DNA from: Elusimicrobiota bacterium
Lineage (GTDB): Bacteria; Elusimicrobiota; Elusimicrobia; Elusimicrobiales; UBA9959
Direction: 5' to 3'
Assembly (NCBI GenBank): GCA_030639665.1
Contig: DAOWCC010000070.1
Span: 1-10,778, forward strand
Length of the DNA stretch: 10,778 bases
Part shown: piece after piece, positions 6,666-10,778 of the stretch
Layout of the letters: the number at the start of each line of letters is the position of its first letter
Position numbering within the stretch: position 1 is the stretch's first letter
Notes under the pieces: model-generated
What the model saw: the letters and a program-made list of their open reading frames with translations, nothing else
Databases searched by the model: none
What the model was told of the DNA's origin: nothing
Made by a program: the position numbers and the translations under genes

Positions 6666-6715
6666 AACATTAAGCTTTCTTAAGAAGATTAGGAGACACG
6701 CCGTATGTGTGGAGG
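6651..6715. repeat. Long hairpin repeat, copy B (13-bp arms)
   Basis: CCCCCGCACATAC (6651-6663) faces GTATGTGTGGAGG (6703-6715), pairing 11 of 13 positions around a 39-bp centre that contains TTTCTTAAGAA. It is related to copy A at 9580-9648 in its arms and central TTCTTAA(A)GAA. On the minus strand it covers the ATG at 6665. Confidence 0.65.
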
Positions 6716-6753
6716 CGTCTTTTATAACTACAGCTATATATAATTTCCCGAGC

Positions 6754-6779
6754 TGCCAAGCCTTTTGGCATCTTTTTTT
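6754..6779 (+). terminator. Intrinsic terminator-like hairpin on plus strand inside the element
   Basis: TGCCAA (6754-6759) and TTGGCA (6765-6770) pair over a 5-nt loop, followed by TC and seven T. No plus-strand gene precedes it. It is probably cargo of the repeat element and may insulate the locus from antisense transcription. Confidence 0.45.
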
Positions 6780-6861
6780 AAACTTTCGCCCATATATCTC
6801 TAACGGGGCAAGGAACCGCAACAAAATCCCTTCAAAATATTTTTTCCTTACTCTAATCATA

Positions 6862-8388
6862 TTATTGTTCATCCTTAACGGTTTTACTCAAAACACTCAA
6901 AGCCTTTATAATCTCGCTCATAACATCTTCATCTCTTTCATTTTTTAGCGCGTATATAAGAAAATTCATGGCGCTTTTTTCTCCATAAGAGCCAAGCGCG
7001 TGGGCGGCTTTTTTCCTTATCCTTGAGGACTTATCATACAAAGCCGTTTTAAGAGCCCTTAAGATTTTATCGCCTTTATATCCTTTAAGATAGGCTATGG
7101 CATTAACGCGAATATCTTCGTTTTTAACGCCTAAAATTCTTATGATTATGTCAGGATCTTTAAAATCCTTTAAAGCGAGCGCGGCGGCGGACGATATTGA
7201 AGAGTTTTCACTATCCAAAAATCCAAACAAAAGATTAACCGAATATTCACTTTTGTTTTTACCCAATTGCGCTATAACTTTCAAACTCTGCGCCACATAG
7301 TCGAAACTTAAATCATTGACCGACGAATTTTCTGTTGAAATAACGACCTTTATATCCGCCAATATTTTCTTTTTTTCCGTTTTTAACGGATATTCGAAAG
7401 ACTTGGTCGCTTGATGATCATAGCTCCCTAATGCGACACCCGCCAGAGGCTTGCCGAATTTATACGCTAAGGTTATTTTTTGTATATTACCAAAATATTG
7501 GCTTGCGCCATATGAATAATCCAAAAACATATCTCCCGCCAAATTGAGACCAAATCCGAAATTAACCTTTTTTGAAATATTTCCAAAAGAGTTATACCCT
7601 ACTCTTAAAGCCAATATCTCATAAAAGATATTTTCCATACCCGCGCTGAAATAATCATTCTCATCTTTTGGAAAATTACCCTGCGCGGACATTAATACGG
7701 CGATGCGAGAGTCGGAAGATGAGAGCTTATAGGAAACTCCGGTTTTATATATTTTTGGGAGCCGGGCTTTTTTATCAATAAATTGAATTCCGTTTGAACT
7801 AAAATTATCAATGCCAAAAGATAATTTAAGATTTTTAATTCCCGATACCGCTAAAAGCCCAAAATCAAAAGCGTTGCCGTAACCGTTTTTATCATCCAAT
7901 CTTTGCGATATATACTTGGCGCTAAACCCGCATGAGAGTGATTTGATTAATTTATAGTTAAAAGGAATACTGACTCCATAAGAAAGGAATCCCGCCGTAT
8001 CGGCGGCGGAAACGGAATCTATCCTATTGTCATTATTATCATAGGCGTCAAAAGGGGAAACGGACAGATAATTAAACCCCAGACCCAGCGTTCCGAATTT
8101 AGAGGGATAAGCAAAAGACAGCCACTGTTGATTTACTCCCTCAAGATATTTATTGTAGGAGAAAGAAATCTCCGGGCGTTTAAGAAGGCCGAGACCTGCC
8201 GGATTATAATAAACCGCATTGGAATTATCACAAACAGCCGAAAAAGTTCCGCCAAGCGCGGTTTCTCTAGCCCCCACGGGAATTCTGAGAAAATCAGCGG
8301 AAGTCGTTCCGGGGCCTGCCGCGCCGGAATAATCGCATATCAATAATTGCATTAATAAAACACAAAAAAAAATATTTAATAATCTCAT
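6862..8388 (-). CDS. PorV/PorQ-family outer-membrane barrel with C-terminal HEAT-like repeats
   Basis: The protein has 508 residues from the ATG at 8388, which opens into a signal peptide (MRLLNIFFCVLLMQLLI, cleavage near SGA-A). Residues about 28-313 form the PorV/PorQ (UPF0164) barrel. They begin with the diagnostic TTSADFLRIPVGARETALGG and NAVYYNPAGLG, continue with alternating strands and end at YKFGKPLAG. PorV in Bacteroidota shuttles T9SS cargo at the outer membrane. After a linker (about 315-360), residues about 360-505 are alpha-helical repeats of HEAT/PBS type (SSISSAAALALKDFKDPD, then SSRIRKKAAHALGSYGEKSA). This tail is not part of ordinary PorV and would lie in the periplasm if the barrel has the usual topology. 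A start at 8472 would add 28 residues read through a small hairpin and is less likely. Neither start has a strong ribosome site. The next gene encodes a T9SS-like cargo. Confidence 0.85.
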   Translation of the reverse strand: MRLLNIFFCVLLMQLLICDYSGAAGPGTTSADFLRIPVGARETALGGTFSAVCDNSNAVYYNPAGLGLLKRPEISFSYNKYLEGVNQQWLSFAYPSKFGTLGLGFNYLSVSPFDAYDNNDNRIDSVSAADTAGFLSYGVSIPFNYKLIKSLSCGFSAKYISQRLDDKNGYGNAFDFGLLAVSGIKNLKLSFGIDNFSSNGIQFIDKKARLPKIYKTGVSYKLSSSDSRIAVLMSAQGNFPKDENDYFSAGMENIFYEILALRVGYNSFGNISKKVNFGFGLNLAGDMFLDYSYGASQYFGNIQKITLAYKFGKPLAGVALGSYDHQATKSFEYPLKTEKKKILADIKVVISTENSSVNDLSFDYVAQSLKVIAQLGKNKSEYSVNLLFGFLDSENSSISSAAALALKDFKDPDIIIRILGVKNEDIRVNAIAYLKGYKGDKILRALKTALYDKSSRIRKKAAHALGSYGEKSAMNFLIYALKNERDEDVMSEIIKALSVLSKTVKDEQ

Positions 8389-8410
8389 AGTTTTTTCAGA
8401 CAATAATAGA

Positions 8411-8437
8411 TTGGGCCACAAAAAGGCTTTAGCCCAA
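8411..8437. repeat. Small hairpin upstream of the PorV-HEAT gene
   Basis: TTGGGC (8411-8416) pairs with GCCCAA (8432-8437). An inner palindrome, GGCTTTAGCC (8425-8434), shares its GCTTTAGC core with the palindrome at 4316-4331. It lies in the 109-bp gap between the S41-like gene and the chosen start at 8388 and could act on the leader RNA. It has no T-run suited to minus-strand termination. Confidence 0.4.
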
Positions 8438-8497
8438 ATAAATGGTCCTGTTAAATAGTTAAGCATAAACAAATGACCTAAATATTACATTAAAGTT

Positions 8498-9652
8498 TCA
8501 TTTTTTTACAGCTTCTTTATAATAGGGGTCTTTCAGTAGAACTATGGAAGAGCCCGTAAGCCATAATTCTTTAAGATTTTTTTCATCTTGAGTATTAATT
8601 TTAAAATCAATATCCACGCCTTTACCGCTCATATCAATGCCTGAAGAAGGAAAGAGTTTTGCGACCGTAATGGATAAACCTTCCCCTCTTAACAATTTAA
8701 ATGTTTTTTGAATTGACACCTTGCCCGCGGTCTCAGAGCCCATAATAAACGCTTTATTGTTTTCTTTCAAAACTTGAGCGAAAATTTCACCGGACATTGA
8801 AGTATCTTTATTTACGAGAATTATAAGCTTAACTTCTGAAAATTTTCCTTTGCCTTTTGAGTGAAAATCTTTAGCATACCCCGGCTTATGAGATTTTACG
8901 CTGAACATCAGCTTTTTATCCGGAGAAAAAAGATTGATGGACCTGGAAAGCTCGTTAATATTTCCGCCATTATTATAGCGCAAATCAAGAATTATGGATT
9001 TTGCTCCCGTTTTTATCAGACCGGTTAACCCCTGTTCGATTATTTTAGAAGAACCCTTAAAAAAAGAACCCACCTTTACATAAGCGGTATTTTGATTAAG
9101 AGGAAATCCGAATATTCGCGGAAATAAAAATTTTTCCTTTTTAATGGAAACAAAAAAAGGTTTTTTTGCCGAACGCCTTTGTAATTTAAACTTTACGGTA
9201 TCGCCCGTACTGTCTTGAGCGTCATTATCATAATCGGCGGCAAGCACTTTATCCCCATCGCGAACATTATTTTTGAAAGCGGGAGAATTATTGAAAACTC
9301 TTCTGACATACAGATTATCCAAATTTCCGTCAAATAAAGCCCCTATATTCTTTATATCCGTATTATTGCCGTAGAACTTTATTTTTTTACCGGAAGCGAT
9401 AAGTTTCGCGTATTTATCAACCGCTTGCAGGCCGGCAAAACCTCTTTGGTTTAATAGATTTCTAACGCGAGAGGAATCAACTTTTTTTATGCTGTGTTTT
9501 TCAAATATAAAAATAGCTTTATCATACTTTTTTTTATCGGAACAGCCGCCAAAAACAAATAAACCGGCAAAAAAAATCACCCCCACACATACACATCGTT
9601 TGTTAATTTTTCTTAAAGAAAGTTTAAATGCTTGCGTATGTGTGGGGGCCAT
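8498..9652 (-). CDS. S41-type (C-terminal processing peptidase-like) lipoprotein, atypical active site
   Basis: The protein has 384 residues from the ATG at 9652, which has GGAGA 7-8 nt upstream. A lipoprotein signal peptide has a long basic n-region, a hydrophobic core (CVCVGVIFFAGLFVFGG) and the probable lipidated Cys37 before SDKKK. Residues about 95-175 look like a PDZ domain (LYVRRVFNNSPAFKNNVRDGDKV). Residues about 190-345 match the S41 core: AYVKVGSFF, ILDLRYNNGG and LVNKDTSMSGEI, followed 25 residues later by the Lys of ETAGKVSIQ. In canonical CtpA/Tsp enzymes the nucleophile sits in T-A-S-A-S-E, 25 residues before that Lys. Here the aligned position is Met286, with Ser on both sides. 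The Lys (311) and following Gln (315) are kept. The protein may be a non-catalytic peptide binder, or may use a shifted Ser. The n-region is encoded by hairpin repeat A. Confidence 0.8.
   Translation of the reverse strand: MAPTHTQAFKLSLRKINKRCVCVGVIFFAGLFVFGGCSDKKKYDKAIFIFEKHSIKKVDSSRVRNLLNQRGFAGLQAVDKYAKLIASGKKIKFYGNNTDIKNIGALFDGNLDNLYVRRVFNNSPAFKNNVRDGDKVLAADYDNDAQDSTGDTVKFKLQRRSAKKPFFVSIKKEKFLFPRIFGFPLNQNTAYVKVGSFFKGSSKIIEQGLTGLIKTGAKSIILDLRYNNGGNINELSRSINLFSPDKKLMFSVKSHKPGYAKDFHSKGKGKFSEVKLIILVNKDTSMSGEIFAQVLKENNKAFIMGSETAGKVSIQKTFKLLRGEGLSITVAKLFPSSGIDMSGKGVDIDFKINTQDEKNLKELWLTGSSIVLLKDPYYKEAVKK
9580..9648. repeat. Long hairpin repeat, copy A (13-bp arms)
   Basis: CCCCCACACATAC (9580-9592) and GTATGTGTGGGGG (9636-9648) are perfect inverted arms around a 43-bp centre with TTTTTCTTAAAGAAA. 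The arms and centre resemble copy B at 6651-6715. On the minus strand it begins two bases into the second codon of the S41-like lipoprotein and encodes most of the signal peptide n-region. Confidence 0.7.
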
Positions 9653-9659
9653 ATTAAAT

Positions 9660-9664
9660 TCTCC
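9660..9664 (-). promoter_or_regulatory. Ribosome binding site that decides the S41-like gene start
   Basis: GGAGA reads on the minus strand 7 nt before the ATG at 9652. It favours this start over the in-frame ATG at 9727, whose first codons are read through an 8-bp repeat array. Confidence 0.65.
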
Positions 9665-9682
9665 AAAAAGACTCAAGGCTCT

Positions 9683-9696
9683 TTTATTTAAATAAA
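9683..9696. repeat. Perfect AT-rich palindrome
   Basis: TTTATTTAAATAAA is self-complementary over 14 bp and lies about 30 bp before the S41-like start. It could be an operator, or chance in an AT-rich leader. Confidence 0.35.
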
Positions 9697-9713
9697 TTTT
9701 CTCAGCCGTTGGC

Positions 9714-9745
9714 TGTCTAGCTGTCAAGCAGTCTAGCCGCCAAGC
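9714..9745. repeat. Array of four 8-bp units
   Basis: The plus strand reads as TGTCTAGC, TGTCAAGC, AGTCTAGC and CGCCAAGC, with alternating CTAGC/CAAGC endings, so a 16-bp higher order is visible. A weaker unit (9706-9713) precedes it. It lies in the gap upstream of the S41-like gene and shares its flanking anchor with the array at 6078-6117. Confidence 0.7.
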
Positions 9746-9754
9746 TATTCAGTT

Positions 9755-9784
9755 ATTATATAATTTACCAAATTATGGAGTTGA
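9755..9784 (-). promoter_or_regulatory. Possible promoter for the S41-like gene
   Basis: On the minus strand a perfect TATAAT (9755-9760) lies downstream of a poor -35 candidate (TCAACT or TTCAAC near 9779-9785, spacing 18-19). A perfect AT-rich 7-bp inverted repeat (9760-9766 and 9770-9776) occupies the spacer. This is weak evidence in AT-rich sequence. Confidence 0.25.
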
Positions 9785-9795
9785 AGGAATAGTGT

Positions 9796-10778
9796 TTATA
9801 CCCACGTGGTATTGGGGTCGGGCTCGGGAAAATCACCGGTATTGTTAAAATAATCAGGCGGCAAACAACAACAAGCGGCCTCGCAAGTACATCCGCATTC
9901 TTCTCCGCAATCACCGCCAAAATCCATCACTTCCTCACCAAATAAATCGGGAGGATCTTCGGGGTCAACAGGCTCCGGAAGATTTCTATCTGTGGGACCT
10001 TCATCACCTTCATCACCATAATCACCAATATCATTATTTGTGGGACTGCCGCCGCCGAAATTCATACCACTGAATAATGAATTTAACATTCCATCGCTTG
10101 CGTTATTAGCCAGCTTTGACGCTTGATATTTAACATCTTTATCAAGAGCTTCTTGAGTCCCGTCTTCATCCAATGAGAGTGAATTAACATCGTTAATGCC
10201 AAGACTTTTGGCGGAAGATTTGCTCATATCCATATCGCGCAAATAACCCGGAATGGAATTGGGATTAATTCTGTCAAGATTTATTTTAACATCCTCACTA
10301 TATTCCAAAGAATATCTGGAGGGAGAGACATTATCAAACGCTCGCGCTATCCAATTTTTAGCCGCGTCTCTGGACGCGTCCCTGGCGCCATATATCCCCA
10401 TTTTCCATGTTTTCTTTAAAGACTGCATCACCGATGTCTTTTTTGTGGCGACGGCTCTTCCTTTTTTAGCGGTCGTCTCTTCATTTTCCTTTAATGAAAC
10501 ATCTCCTTTGCTCGCGGCAAGAAAATTCCCTGAAGTTTTGCCTTTTCCGTCTTTGGATGAAAAAACTCTGTCTTTTTTAATTGCGAGTCTTTTTCTCAGA
10601 CCGTCGGATAAATGTCCCCTCGCGGCGGATGTTTCCTCATCTATCAAGTCTTCCGTTTCATAATCTTCGTCAATATCATTTCCCGGCGCGCCTGCAACTT
10701 CAGATGAAGCCGCGCTGAGCTTCCTTTTTTCAAGACGAGCGGAAGCGGAAAGAGTTGGGGAACCTTTGCCAACACTAT
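9796..10778 (-). CDS. Unrecognised charged protein with Cys-rich C-terminal tail (partial, N-terminus outside window)
   Basis: About 326 residues are visible. The frame is open to the right edge, so the true start lies outside. The TTG at 10647 is not needed as a start. I do not recognise the family. The visible N-terminal third is rich in Lys, Glu, Ser and Ala. A better ordered segment follows (MQSLKKTWKMGIYGARDASR, then WIARAFDNVSPSRYSLEYSE). The last 90 residues are Gly/Asp/Pro-rich and acidic (DIGDYGDEGDEGPTD, PEPVDPEDPPDLFGEE). Near the end lies DCGEECGCTCEAACCC, seven Cys spaced C-x3-C-x-C-x-C-x3-C-C-C, then a Pro-rich end. No membrane span is visible. The neighbours are envelope proteins, so it may be a surface or secreted component with disulfides or a metal site. 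That function is not supported directly. Confidence 0.75.
   Translation of the reverse strand, partial: SVGKGSPTLSASARLEKRKLSAASSEVAGAPGNDIDEDYETEDLIDEETSAARGHLSDGLRKRLAIKKDRVFSSKDGKGKTSGNFLAASKGDVSLKENEETTAKKGRAVATKKTSVMQSLKKTWKMGIYGARDASRDAAKNWIARAFDNVSPSRYSLEYSEDVKINLDRINPNSIPGYLRDMDMSKSSAKSLGINDVNSLSLDEDGTQEALDKDVKYQASKLANNASDGMLNSLFSGMNFGGGSPTNNDIGDYGDEGDEGPTDRNLPEPVDPEDPPDLFGEEVMDFGGDCGEECGCTCEAACCCLPPDYFNNTGDFPEPDPNTTWV

Larger units (their letters stand above)
6627..6821. mobile_element. MITE-like palindromic element with terminal inverted repeats and flanking direct repeat
   Basis: Perfect 15-bp inverted arms (GCCCCGTTAGAGATA at 6635-6649 and its complement at 6795-6809) bound about 175 bp. 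An 8-bp direct repeat, AACCGCAA, lies just outside: 6627-6634 abuts the left arm, and 6814-6821 is 4 bp past the right arm. This is consistent with a target-site duplication. No transposase is encoded. The inside holds a long hairpin (6651-6715) and a plus-strand terminator-like hairpin (6754-6779). The element lies between the PorV-like gene and the sorting-domain gene and appears to supply the start codon of the latter. Confidence 0.6.

Noticed and set aside
6666..6872. N-terminal extension of the sorting-domain gene from the ATG at 6872
   Set aside because: The added 69 codons translate the mobile-like element and would place a long basic leader before a normal signal peptide. It is kept only as an alternative start.
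9653..9727. N-terminal extension of the S41-like gene from the ATG at 9727
   Set aside because: The first codons are 8-bp repeat sequence, and the ATG at 9652 has a clear GGAGA site. The extension would bury the lipoprotein signal.
6078..9745. CRISPR array
   Set aside because: The repeats are 8-bp units without spacers or isolated hairpins of unequal spacing. No Cas-like protein is present.
10253..10663. 136-residue plus-strand frame
   Set aside because: It is the shadow of the minus-strand charged protein, whose frame stays open over its full visible length and continues past the right edge.

Overview
All convincing genes lie on the minus strand, so transcription runs from right to left. 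The base composition is AT-rich. Several features suggest a didermal bacterium from a poorly characterised phylum of the Omnitrophota/Elusimicrobiota type: a PorV-like outer-membrane barrel, a cargo with a type IX secretion (T9SS)-style C-terminal domain, a fibre-like surface protein, a lipoprotein, and many small palindromic repeats between genes. This placement rests on gene style, not on a marker gene.

Right-hand module (about 4448-10778, exported or envelope proteins). In transcription order it holds an unrecognised charged protein with a Cys-rich tail (start outside the window), a PDZ/S41-type lipoprotein whose canonical nucleophile position appears to be Met, a PorV/PorQ-type barrel fused to C-terminal HEAT-like repeats, a small protein with a T9SS/FlgD-like C-terminal domain, and a repetitive fibre-like protein. 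The gene starts here are remodelled by small repeats. Two related long hairpins with 13-bp arms lie in or next to signal-peptide regions. One of them is nested in a larger element with 15-bp inverted arms, flanked by an 8-bp direct repeat. Two arrays with an 8-bp period share an anchor sequence.

Intergenic stretch (3817-4447). It contains no intact gene that I can support. It holds two candidate minus-strand promoters, a weak hairpin/T-run, a palindrome and a plus-strand relic of an RHS/YD-repeat gene.

Left-hand module (1-3816). This is a tightly coupled three-gene operon: a B12-binding radical SAM protein fused to a DPM1-type family 2 glycosyltransferase, a second radical SAM protein with a SPASM-like Cys cluster (start overlaps the previous stop as ATGA), and a flippase-like membrane protein (16-bp overlap, cut by the left edge). 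The combination suggests synthesis or tailoring of a polyprenyl-linked sugar or other membrane lipid. The substrate cannot be read from the sequence.

The main novelties are the fused radical SAM-glycosyltransferase operon, the repeat elements that appear to supply the 5' ends of secreted-protein genes, the PorV-HEAT fusion and the atypical S41 active site.
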